Below, piece by piece: positions 1 through 6,785 of a stretch of 15,269 nucleotides of DNA. Both the position numbers and the translations under genes were made by a program. Below the pieces are notes generated by a model. The model was given only the letters and a program-made list of their open reading frames with translations. It did not search any database and was not told the DNA's origin. Every line of letters begins with the position of its first letter. The first letter of the stretch is position 1. Location: positions 1 through 15,269 of the forward strand of contig JAYZFQ010000143.1 in NCBI GenBank assembly GCA_036336695.1, read 5' to 3'. The DNA comes from GCA-2729515 sp036336695 (GTDB taxonomy: Bacteria; Myxococcota_A; UBA9160; SMWR01).

Positions 1-1281
1 GGCGAGACGCGCCGCCTCCATGCCGGCGGGACCGCCCCCCAGCACGAGCACCGCGCGCGGGGAAGCGGCCGCTTCCAGGGAAAGCGCCGCTTCGTGTCCG
101 GTAAACGCGTTCGCGGCACACGACACGCTGCTGCTCACGAAGATCTGGCTGATGCAACGGTAGTGATACAAGCACGGGCGCACGCTTTCGGGCGCCCCCG
201 CTGCCAGCTTGTTCGGGAGTTCGGGGTCGGCGAGCAACTTGCGGCCCATCGCCACGAAATCCGCCCGGCCCTCGGCCAGCACACGCTCGGCCCGTTCCGG
301 ATCGAGGCGCCCCACCGCGATGACCGGCACGCCGACGCCCGCCTTCACCGCCGCAGCGTGCTCCAGGAAGCGACCGGGCGTGTGGGTGGCATGGGCCTCG
401 CTGTAGCCGATCGCCCGGGCCGGGTCGGCGTAGGCGCTCACGTGAATGGCATCGGCACCGGCCGCTTCGGCCAGTTGCGCCACTCGCACGGCGTCTCCAC
501 AGGTCTGCCCCTCGGTGAAGTACTCCTCCCCGTTGATGCGGCACCAGACGGGAAACCCGGGCCCGACCCGCTCGCGCACCGCGGCCAGGATCTCGACGAG
601 AAACCGGGCGCGGTTTTCCACCGGGCCGCCGTACTCGTCGTCCCGAAAGTTCGTGGTGGGCGAGAGGAAGGCATCGATCAGGTACCCGTGCCCGGCGTGG
701 AGTTCGATCGCGTCGACACCGGCGCGCTGGGCACGTTCGGCGGCGGCCGCGTAGGTCGACGCCATGTGCGCGATGTCGTCTCGGGTCATCTCCCGGTACA
801 CGACCTTGCCGCCCTGGACCTGGGCGGGGGTTCCCATCTTTTCAACTTCATCGGGAGTGAGCATGCCCATCAACGGGTCGGCCCTGGCCGGACCCGGCAA
901 TGAAGGCACCCACAGAGGACGCCCGGCCACGATGTCTCGGACCGCATTCTTGCCGTTGTGCACCAGCTGAAGCCCGAGACAGGCGCCGTGGGCATGCACG
1001 GCCCGGGCCAGGCGCGCCCAGCCGGCGACGGAGTCTTCCTGGCCGATCGCGCCCTGATTCGGACTCGCCAGGCCTTCGGGCGCCGTCACCCCCACCGAGC
1101 CGACCAGCAGCAACGCGGCGCCGCCCCGCGCCCGCGCCTCGAAATAGGCCACCTGCTGCTCGGTCACGTCCCCGTCGGCGCTGGCCTGGTTGTCGCCCAT
1201 GGGACACATCAGGATGCGGTTGCGCAGGGCGAGGGAACCGATGCGACCCGGGGAAAGCAGGTTCGGGTAGCTGGAAGTCAC
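1..1281 (-). CDS. FadH/OYE-like NADH:flavin oxidoreductase (partial, C-terminus off the left edge)
   Basis: Flavoenzyme of the 2,4-dienoyl-CoA reductase/old yellow enzyme group, expected to reduce activated C=C bonds with NAD(P)H via FMN, a 4Fe-4S cluster and FAD. The 427 visible codons begin at GTG 1281, which overlaps the stop of the upstream hydrolase (GTGA), so translation is probably coupled. Visible parts: the N-terminal TIM-barrel start (YPNLLSPGRIGSLALRNRI, residues 5-23), a QLVHNGK substrate/flavin segment (105-111), the signature HAGHGYLIDAFLSP (195-208), the MGRKLLADP phosphate-binding end of the barrel (345-353), the cluster region with C370, C376 and C388, and the start of a second dinucleotide-binding domain, GGGPAG (415-420). 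The presence of this second domain places it with FadH or trimethylamine dehydrogenase rather than short OYEs. The cluster is odd: the usual second Cys is His373. The substrate is unknown. The remaining C-terminal flavin domain lies outside the window. Confidence 0.92.
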   Translation of the reverse strand, partial: MTSSYPNLLSPGRIGSLALRNRILMCPMGDNQASADGDVTEQQVAYFEARARGGAALLLVGSVGVTAPEGLASPNQGAIGQEDSVAGWARLARAVHAHGACLGLQLVHNGKNAVRDIVAGRPLWVPSLPGPARADPLMGMLTPDEVEKMGTPAQVQGGKVVYREMTRDDIAHMASTYAAAAERAQRAGVDAIELHAGHGYLIDAFLSPTTNFRDDEYGGPVENRARFLVEILAAVRERVGPGFPVWCRINGEEYFTEGQTCGDAVRVAQLAEAAGADAIHVSAYADPARAIGYSEAHATHTPGRFLEHAAAVKAGVGVPVIAVGRLDPERAERVLAEGRADFVAMGRKLLADPELPNKLAAGAPESVRPCLYHYRCISQIFVSSSVSCAANAFTGHEAALSLEAAASPRAVLVLGGGPAGMEAARLA

Positions 1282-2180
1282 CCGACGCCGGCACCCGGAC
1301 CGCGCCGCGCGAAGTGCGCGCGAACGGCCGCCAGCCAGACCGGCGGATTTTCCATGTGCGGGTGGTGTCCGGCACCGGGAATGGTCTCACGGACCGCACC
1401 GTCGATGCCCGCGGCAAACGCGTCCGCGCCCGGCAGAAAGGACTCGTCGTCCTCGCCGACGAGGATCGTCGTCGGGCACCGGATCTCTCCGAGGCGATCG
1501 GCCAGGGATTCCTGGCGCACCATGGCGAGCCCCAATCCCCAGTAACCCACCGGGTCCATGGCCGCATAACGACGACGATGGTGGGGCCAATAGGCGTCGC
1601 CCCAGTCTTCCACGTGGCGATCCGAGGGAGAAAGATCCACCCGGCCGCGCGTCGACTTCTCCACCATTTCCTGGAGGAACACCATGCCCCGCGAACGCGC
1701 GATCGCGCCCGCCTTCTCGAACATCTCAGGGGTGTAGCCCGCAGGAGAAGAAGGCGCCGTATCCATCAGGATCAGGGAGTCGACCCGCTCGGGGTACGCC
1801 AACGCGAAGCGCAAGGCGACCATGCCGCCAAAGGAATGGCCCAGCAGGTCACAGTGCTCGATACCCCAAGCGTCGAGCAGCGCGACTGTGTCTTCGACGA
1901 GTTGCGCGAAGGTGTAGTCCTCCTCGCGCCCGGTGTGGGTGAAGTCTCCGTGCCCGCGGAGGTCCGGCACGAGCAACCGACCGAGATCGGCGAGATCGGG
2001 CAGGCGCGGCAGGAAATCGTCCCGGTGCCCGGTCAGGCCGTGCAACAACACGAAGGGCCGGTCGCCGCCGTCGAGCTCGTTGTAGCTGAGCTCCTGGTCG
2101 CCCAGGGCCATGCGCTTCGTCTCGACCGCAGCCGTCACGGCCGGAGCCCGCCCGCGCCCGCGGAACTTCGAGGGCAGCAC
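1278..2180 (-). CDS. Alpha/beta hydrolase
   Basis: Serine hydrolase of the alpha/beta fold, 300 aa from GTG 2180. The motifs seen are the oxyanion segment LLHGLTG (45-51), the nucleophile elbow GHSFGG with Ser116, a candidate acid in VGEDDE (Asp244 or Asp245) and the catalytic His272 in GAGHHPH. It is expected to cleave an ester, lactone or C-C bond of a small hydrophobic molecule in the cytoplasm. The sequence resembles the broad carboxylesterase and ring-cleavage (MCP) hydrolase groups without fixing a substrate. The start is uncertain. GTG 2180 has no visible ribosome binding site. ATG 2111 (residue 24, MALGDQELSYNE) begins right before the first beta strand, has a weak purine stretch upstream and would give 277 aa. 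Its stop overlaps the start of the FadH/OYE-like gene, so the two form an operon. It is divergent from the P450. Confidence 0.9.
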   Translation of the reverse strand: MLPSKFRGRGRAPAVTAAVETKRMALGDQELSYNELDGGDRPFVLLHGLTGHRDDFLPRLPDLADLGRLLVPDLRGHGDFTHTGREEDYTFAQLVEDTVALLDAWGIEHCDLLGHSFGGMVALRFALAYPERVDSLILMDTAPSSPAGYTPEMFEKAGAIARSRGMVFLQEMVEKSTRGRVDLSPSDRHVEDWGDAYWPHHRRRYAAMDPVGYWGLGLAMVRQESLADRLGEIRCPTTILVGEDDESFLPGADAFAAGIDGAVRETIPGAGHHPHMENPPVWLAAVRAHFARRGPGAGVG

Positions 2181-2267
2181 CGATTCGAGGAGGATCCATC
2201 CATGGGCCGCCCATTCTACTCGCGGCGAACCGCGGGGAACCCGGCAACCCGCGTCTTTTTGAACAAA

Positions 2268-2296
2268 TTCCGAACTCTGTTACACAGGGTCTGGAA
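2268..2296. promoter_or_regulatory. Imperfect palindrome in the hydrolase/P450 divergent region (candidate operator)
   Basis: Two 13-bp half sites flank a TAC centre: TTCCGAACTCTGT (2268-2280) and ACAGGGTCTGGAA (2284-2296). Ten of 13 positions are complementary, including the inner CTGT/ACAG and the outer TTCC/GGAA. It lies 15-43 bases before the P450 start, just upstream of its GGAGG (2303-2307). A weak -35-like TTGAAC (2259-2264) precedes it. Size and placement fit a dimeric repressor site. No regulator gene for it is evident nearby, and it does not resemble the palindrome before tetR. Confidence 0.45.
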
Positions 2297-2311
2297 CACC
2301 CCGGAGGCCCC

Positions 2312-3505
2312 ATGCCCCCCGCTTCCTTCGAGCCCTGCGGCGGAGAACGCTGGCGCGACCCCTTCCCCATGTACAAGCGGCTCCGGGACGAAGACCCGGT
2401 GCACCACGTTCCCGACAACGGGGAAGGCGACGACTACTACGTCCTTTCCCGGTTCGGCCACGTCTTCCAGGCCGCGGTCGACGCCGCGACGTTCTCTTCC
2501 GCCTCTGGGCTCACGATCAACTACGGCGACATGGAAAAGATCGGTCTCGAGTCGCCCATCGTGATGATGGACCCGCCCGCACACACCGACCTGCGCAAGC
2601 TCGCCGTCAAGCGCTTTACCCCGAAGCAGGTCAAGACGCTCGACCGGATGGTGCGCGAGTTCGTCGTGGAACGCGTCGAAGCCCTGCGAGCCGCGGGCGA
2701 GGCGGACATCGTCGCGGAGCTCCTCAAGCCGCTACCGAGCTTCGTCGTCGCCCATTCCCTCGGCGTTCCCCACGACGACCGCTACCGCTTCGACCAGTGG
2801 ACGAACGCGACCGTCGACGCCAACGCCGAGGGCGAACTGCTCGACGCCAAGGAAGTGGTCGCCGACCTCTTCGGCTACTTCGCCGCGCTGATCGAGAAGC
2901 GCCGCGCCGAACCGCGGGACGACATGCTGTCCGCCCTGATCCTCGGACGCCTCAAGACGGGCGAAGAGGTCTCGATGGCCAAACTTCTCGGCATGGCGTT
3001 CACCATGGTGACCGGCGGGAACGACACCGTGACGGGCCTGCTCGGCGGAACCCTCGAGATCTTGACGCGCCACCCGGAGCAGCGGGCCCAGCTCCTCGCA
3101 GACCCGACGCGCATTCCGAACGCGGTGGAGGAATTCCTCCGCCTCACCGCCCCCGTCCAGGGCCTCACGCGCACGGTGACCCGGGATGTCGAGATCGAAG
3201 GCACCACGATCCCCGAGGGCCGGAAGGTGATGCTCCTTTACGGCTCGGCGAACCGTGACGAGCGCGAGTTCGGAGACGACGCGGAAACCTGCGACGTCAA
3301 CCGGAAGATCCGGCGCCACGTGACCTTCAGCTACGGCCCCCACCACTGCATCGGCGCGGCGCTGGCCCGCCTCCAGGGACGCATCACCGTCGAAGAACTG
3401 CTCAAGCGCTGCCCGGACTTCGCCGTCGATCCCGACGCCGGGACCTTCGCCGGCGGGGCCTACACCCGGCGCTACACGTCGCTCCCCTTCGTGGCCAAGG
3501 CCTGA
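2312..3505 (+). CDS. Cytochrome P450
   Basis: Soluble bacterial P450 of 397 aa, the usual length for class I bacterial P450s, with no membrane segment. Motifs in order: DPPAHTDLRK of helix C (87-96), the I-helix oxygen-activation segment TGGNDT (234-239), the ExxR motif EFLR (274-277) and the heme loop FSYGPHHCIG (339-348) with proximal Cys346. It should hydroxylate a hydrophobic substrate using electrons from a ferredoxin and reductase; neither partner is encoded in the window. The start ATG 2312 is preceded by GGAGG at 2303-2307 with a short 4-base gap. The family is clear, but the CYP subfamily cannot be assigned by eye. The neighbours (OYE-type reductase, hydrolase, Rieske oxygenase, CoA-transferase) suggest lipid, sterol or terpenoid catabolism. 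It converges on the GH3 gene, and their ends share a hairpin. Confidence 0.96.
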   Translation: MPPASFEPCGGERWRDPFPMYKRLRDEDPVHHVPDNGEGDDYYVLSRFGHVFQAAVDAATFSSASGLTINYGDMEKIGLESPIVMMDPPAHTDLRKLAVKRFTPKQVKTLDRMVREFVVERVEALRAAGEADIVAELLKPLPSFVVAHSLGVPHDDRYRFDQWTNATVDANAEGELLDAKEVVADLFGYFAALIEKRRAEPRDDMLSALILGRLKTGEEVSMAKLLGMAFTMVTGGNDTVTGLLGGTLEILTRHPEQRAQLLADPTRIPNAVEEFLRLTAPVQGLTRTVTRDVEIEGTTIPEGRKVMLLYGSANRDEREFGDDAETCDVNRKIRRHVTFSYGPHHCIGAALARLQGRITVEELLKRCPDFAVDPDAGTFAGGAYTRRYTSLPFVAKA

Positions 3506-3538
3506 CGCCGCCCCGGAGTTGCGCCCAAGGCGTCAGGC
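3500..3538. terminator. Bidirectional hairpin holding both stop codons
   Basis: A perfect 10-bp inverted repeat, GCCTGACGCC (3500-3509) and GGCGTCAGGC (3529-3538), surrounds a 19-base loop. The left arm contains the P450 TGA (3503-3505), and the right arm contains the GH3 TGA read on the minus strand (3535-3533). The symmetric GC-rich stem between convergent genes suggests a shared terminator or 3'-end stabiliser. There is no T-run on either side, so it is not a classical intrinsic terminator. Confidence 0.6.
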
Positions 3539-6082
3539 GGGCGCGTGGGTCGCGTCGCCGGCAAGCTCGAGGTCGAGGGTGGCCAACGGATCCCGCGACG
3601 ATCGACCGAGCACCAGGCGGTAGCGCCCCGGCTCGACGTACCACCCGGGCTCGGTGCGCAGCGCGGGGTTGGGGTCGGTCGGAATGGGCGAAGCCGCTTG
3701 CAAGGCTTCGAGGGTGGAATCGCCCGTGTCGAAATAGGCGAACGCACGGCGCCCGAGTTCGATCCGCGCGGTCTTCGTCTCGCCGGGAGCGAGGTGGAGC
3801 CTGGCAAAGCCCTTGAGTTCGCGAAGCGGTCGCTGCAAGCGCGCTTTGGGAGGCTCGACGTAGAGTTGCACCACCTCCCACCCCGGGCGATCGCTCGTGT
3901 TGGTCACGTCGATCTCCACGGAGAGCGGAGCGCCCAGGTCGGTCGTCGCCTCGGCGGGTCCCCGCGGCGGCGACCAGTCGAACGTCGCGTAGGACAAGCC
4001 GTGGCCGAAGGCGACCGCGGGCTCGATTTCCCGGGCATCGTAACCCCGATAACCCAGGAAGAGCCCCTCGCCGTAGCGAACGACCGAGTTCTCACCCGGG
4101 TAGTTGGCCAGGGCGGGATGGTGCGCGTAGCGGGCGGGAACGCTGGTCGGCATGCGCCCGCCCGGGTCGACGTCGCCGACGAGCACGTCGACGAGAGCGT
4201 CGCCGAGTTCCTGGCCGCCGAAGCCCACCTGCAGTGCCGCCGCCGGTGCGTCCAGCCAGTCCAGCCCGTGGATGCCCCCCGTGTTGACGGCGACCACGGT
4301 GCGCGAGTTCGCCCGGGCCACGCGGCGGATCAGCTCGGGCTGGTCGCCGGGAAGCGCGAACTGGTCGCGGTCGCGCCCCTCGGTCTCCCAGTCGTCGTTC
4401 GTTCCCACGACGACGAGGGCGACGTCGCACGCCTTTGCAAGCGCTTCGGCCTCGCCGAGTAGATCCTCTTCCACGAGCGACACGAGGCCAATGCGCAGCC
4501 AGTTCAACAGGAGCGAGTCCCGGTTCGAGTACTCCAGCACGATCTCGGCCGGGCGACCCGCCTCCAGTTCGACGACGGCCCCGATTTCTTCCGACGCGAG
4601 ACCGAAGAACTCGTCGCCGCGCGCGTACTCGCCCTCGGTGGCGTCGAGAACGACGGCGCCATCGAGCAGCACCCGGGTTCGGCCGCTCTGGACGATGCGC
4701 AGGGCGTGGGCGCCGCTCGTCGTCGGCAGGATCCGGCCCGTGGCCCGGAACGAAAACGCGTCGAGGGGCACGCCGGGCGCCGGCTCGCCGAGGTAGGCAA
4801 AGCGGCCGGTCGGAACCGTCATCGATGCCACCGGTTCTCCCGCGAGATCGAAACCCGCGTGAAACGCGACGTCGAATTCTCCCGCCAGGAGCGGCGGCGC
4901 GAGGGAGGGAACCGCACGGTCGATGTCGCAACCCCGGGCGTACCGGACGTCGACGCTTGCCCCGAAGCGCGCTTCGAGCGCTTCCAGCGGGCTCACCGCC
5001 CGGTAGGCACGAACCGTCGCCGAACCGCCCCCCATCACCTTCGCGGTGCGCGCGTTGGGGCCGATCACGGCGATCGACCCCAGCGTGCCGGGATCGAGCG
5101 GCAGGGTTCCGTCGTTCGTGAGCAGGACCGTGCCGGCGGCCGCCGCTTCCCGGCAGAGTGCGCGATCCTCGGGGCGGTCGAGCCGCTGCTCCTCGCCGTC
5201 GCCGAGGGCAGTACCCGCGTCGAGCAAACCCGTGCGCTCGAGAGTGCGCAGCACATCCCCGACGATGCGATCGAGTTCGGCCTCGGTGACCTCGCCGGCC
5301 CCGAGCGCCTCGGCCAGCGCTTCGCGACCGTAGAAACGACCCGGGCCCGGCATCTCGAGGCTGAGACCCGCCTGCAGCGATGCGGCCGTCGACCGGGCGG
5401 CAAACCAGTCGGAAACGACGAAGCCATCGAAGCCCCACTCCTGGCGGAGTACCCGCTCCAGGAGCCACGCGTGTTCCGAACAGAAGGTGCCGTTCAGCCG
5501 GTTGTAGGCGCTCATCACGCCCCACGCACCGCCGTCCTTCACGGCGTGCTCGAACGGCACCAGGTACACCTCGCGCAGCGTCCGCTCGTCCACCTGCACA
5601 TCGATCGTGTTGCGTTCGAACTCGGAATCGTTGGCCGCAAAGTGTTTCGGCGTCGTCGCAACGCCGCAGGACTGGACCCCGCGCACGAAGGCCGCCGCCA
5701 AGCAGCCCGAGAGCACCGGGTCTTCCGAAAAACACTCGAAGTTCCGCCCGCCCAGGGGCGAACGGTGAAGATTGATCGTCGGCGCGAGCAGCACCGAAGC
5801 ACCCTTGGCGCGACTTTCGTCGCCGAGGAGTCGACCCAGGCGCTCGACCAGTTCCACGTCCCACGTCGCGCCGAGCACCGCTGCGCAGGGAATGCAGGCG
5901 GTCTCGGTGCCCGTGCCCATCATCCCATCGCCCCGGGCGCCGTTGGGACCGTCGGTGAGCTTCATCGGCGGGATACCGAGCCGCTCGACCGGGCGCGTCC
6001 GCCACATGTCGAGCCCGGTCACCAGATCGGCCTTCTCCTCGCGGCTCAGCTTGCCCAGTAGATCGTCGACGCGGAGGCTCAT
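3533..6082 (-). CDS. GH3 beta-glycosidase with PA14-like insert
   Basis: Glycoside hydrolase family 3 enzyme of 849 aa that should release terminal beta-linked sugars, most likely glucose, from oligosaccharides or glycoconjugates by a retaining mechanism. The N-terminal barrel carries the substrate residue in KLTDGPNGAR (41-50), KHF (146-148) and the nucleophile Asp225 in FVVSDWF. The alpha/beta sandwich starts near 315 (AAAAGTVLLTNDGTLPLD). Residues about 400-535 form an inserted module with PA14-like features (RILPTTSGAHALRI, then SGRTRVLLDG). The sandwich resumes with VVVGTNDDWETEGRDR, which carries the likely acid/base Glu (566 or 568). A fibronectin III-like end follows from about 717 to 845. 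This layout is that of DesR and related cytoplasmic or periplasmic beta-glucosidases. No signal peptide or membrane segment is visible, so an intracellular role is likely. It is divergent from tetR, whose palindrome is 54 bases before this start. Confidence 0.95.
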   Translation of the reverse strand: MSLRVDDLLGKLSREEKADLVTGLDMWRTRPVERLGIPPMKLTDGPNGARGDGMMGTGTETACIPCAAVLGATWDVELVERLGRLLGDESRAKGASVLLAPTINLHRSPLGGRNFECFSEDPVLSGCLAAAFVRGVQSCGVATTPKHFAANDSEFERNTIDVQVDERTLREVYLVPFEHAVKDGGAWGVMSAYNRLNGTFCSEHAWLLERVLRQEWGFDGFVVSDWFAARSTAASLQAGLSLEMPGPGRFYGREALAEALGAGEVTEAELDRIVGDVLRTLERTGLLDAGTALGDGEEQRLDRPEDRALCREAAAAGTVLLTNDGTLPLDPGTLGSIAVIGPNARTAKVMGGGSATVRAYRAVSPLEALEARFGASVDVRYARGCDIDRAVPSLAPPLLAGEFDVAFHAGFDLAGEPVASMTVPTGRFAYLGEPAPGVPLDAFSFRATGRILPTTSGAHALRIVQSGRTRVLLDGAVVLDATEGEYARGDEFFGLASEEIGAVVELEAGRPAEIVLEYSNRDSLLLNWLRIGLVSLVEEDLLGEAEALAKACDVALVVVGTNDDWETEGRDRDQFALPGDQPELIRRVARANSRTVVAVNTGGIHGLDWLDAPAAALQVGFGGQELGDALVDVLVGDVDPGGRMPTSVPARYAHHPALANYPGENSVVRYGEGLFLGYRGYDAREIEPAVAFGHGLSYATFDWSPPRGPAEATTDLGAPLSVEIDVTNTSDRPGWEVVQLYVEPPKARLQRPLRELKGFARLHLAPGETKTARIELGRRAFAYFDTGDSTLEALQAASPIPTDPNPALRTEPGWYVEPGRYRLVLGRSSRDPLATLDLELAGDATHAPA

Positions 6083-6122
6083 CGGGCCAGCATACCCGGT
6101 GGAGCGGCCGCAAAATGAGTGA

Positions 6123-6152
6123 TTGAAATCCTAACTTGTACTCGAGTACAAT
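6123..6152 (+). promoter_or_regulatory. Candidate tetR promoter giving a leaderless transcript
   Basis: TTGAAA (6123-6128) and TACAAT (6147-6152) each match the sigma-70 consensus at 5 of 6 positions, with an 18-base gap. Transcription would begin about 6-8 bases after the -10 box, near 6158-6160, which coincides with the GTG start codon at 6159. No ribosome binding site precedes that GTG, consistent with a leaderless mRNA. The stretch is clearly more AT-rich than its surroundings. Confidence 0.6.
6136..6151. promoter_or_regulatory. Perfect 16-bp palindrome, probable TetR operator
   Basis: TTGTACTCGAGTACAA is a perfect palindrome centred between 6143 and 6144. Partial symmetry continues outward: after one mismatch, AA on the left pairs with TT on the right. 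It overlaps the candidate -10 box and ends 7 bases before the tetR start, so a bound repressor would block that promoter. TetR-family proteins usually bind such palindromes beside their own gene. It may also affect the divergent GH3 gene. No second copy was seen in the window. Confidence 0.75.
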
Positions 6153-6158
6153 TTCTTC

Positions 6159-6785
6159 GTGTCCGAGGACGCCGGAGAGATCCCCCTCAACCGCCGCGAC
6201 CGGCGGCGCCTCGAACTCTACGAGCGCATCGTCGCGGCCGGCGAGACGCTCTTCGAGGAGCGCGGCTACGACGAGACGAAGGTCGCGGAAATCTGCGAGC
6301 GCGCCGATGTCGCCTACGGAACCTTCTTCAACCACTTCCCGACCAAGCTCGACCTGTTACGGGAACTCGCCGACCGCGCCCTCGCGCGGATGGTCGAGCG
6401 CCTGGAAGAACTCTCCAAGCAACCCGGCACCATCGAAGACCTCCTGATCCTGCTCTTCGAAGGCGGCGCCCAGACGTTCCAGGAACTTTCGCCCGGCCGC
6501 CGCGAACTCATGGGCCGCGTGCAGACCCTGGCCTACACCGATTCGCCCGAAGACCGGGACCGCCGCTTCCACGCCGCGTTCCAGGCCTTCCTGCGCCGCG
6601 CCGTCGAAGAGGGGCGCGTGCGCGACGATGTCCCGGTCGAAACCCTGGCCGAAGTGGTTTCGAGCAGCTTCGCCTTCCTGTCGCTGAGCTGGCTCCACTT
6701 CGACGACTACCCGGTGCGCGAACGCGCCGCATCGGCCGCGCGCTTTCTCGCAAGCACGCTGGCTCCAAAGAGAGGGAGAGCATGA
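6159..6785 (+). CDS. TetR-family transcriptional regulator
   Basis: DNA-binding repressor of 208 aa, typical of the family. The N-terminal helix-turn-helix spans about residues 22-66 and shows the family pattern AGETLFEERGYDETKVAEI followed by ADVAYGTFFNHFPTKLDLL. The C-terminal helical half (about 75-200) is the variable ligand-binding and dimerisation part, so the inducer cannot be read from it. The GTG start at 6159 was chosen because the DNA-binding domain starts soon after, and a promoter and palindrome end just before it; there is no ribosome binding site. Its TGA overlaps the ATG of amidohydrolase A (ATGA), so the regulator is the first gene of the operon it most likely controls. Its ligand is probably the pathway substrate or an intermediate (inference). 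Confidence 0.95.
   Translation: MSEDAGEIPLNRRDRRRLELYERIVAAGETLFEERGYDETKVAEICERADVAYGTFFNHFPTKLDLLRELADRALARMVERLEELSKQPGTIEDLLILLFEGGAQTFQELSPGRRELMGRVQTLAYTDSPEDRDRRFHAAFQAFLRRAVEEGRVRDDVPVETLAEVVSSSFAFLSLSWLHFDDYPVRERAASAARFLASTLAPKRGRA

Noticed and set aside
900..2564. 554-codon open frame on the plus strand across the hydrolase and FadH/OYE-like genes.
   Set aside because: Its protein is rich in Arg/Pro/Gly without family motifs and is antisense to two clearly recognised enzymes; it is a high-GC shadow frame.
2187..2564. AGGAGG followed 8 bases later by ATG 2202, giving a 120-codon frame that could be a leader peptide before the P450.
   Set aside because: Most of it overlaps the P450 out of frame, the composition is Arg/Ser/Thr/Pro-rich, and the likely P450 promoter lies downstream of this ATG.
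4092..6335. 747-codon minus-strand frame overlapping the GH3 gene and running into tetR.
   Set aside because: Arg-rich shadow of the GH3 coding sequence, which has full family motifs in its own frame.
6119..6781. In-frame upstream extension of amidohydrolase A.
   Set aside because: This stretch is tetR in another frame; amidohydrolase A starts at ATG 6782 with its conserved SSDCHAG motif close to the N-terminus.
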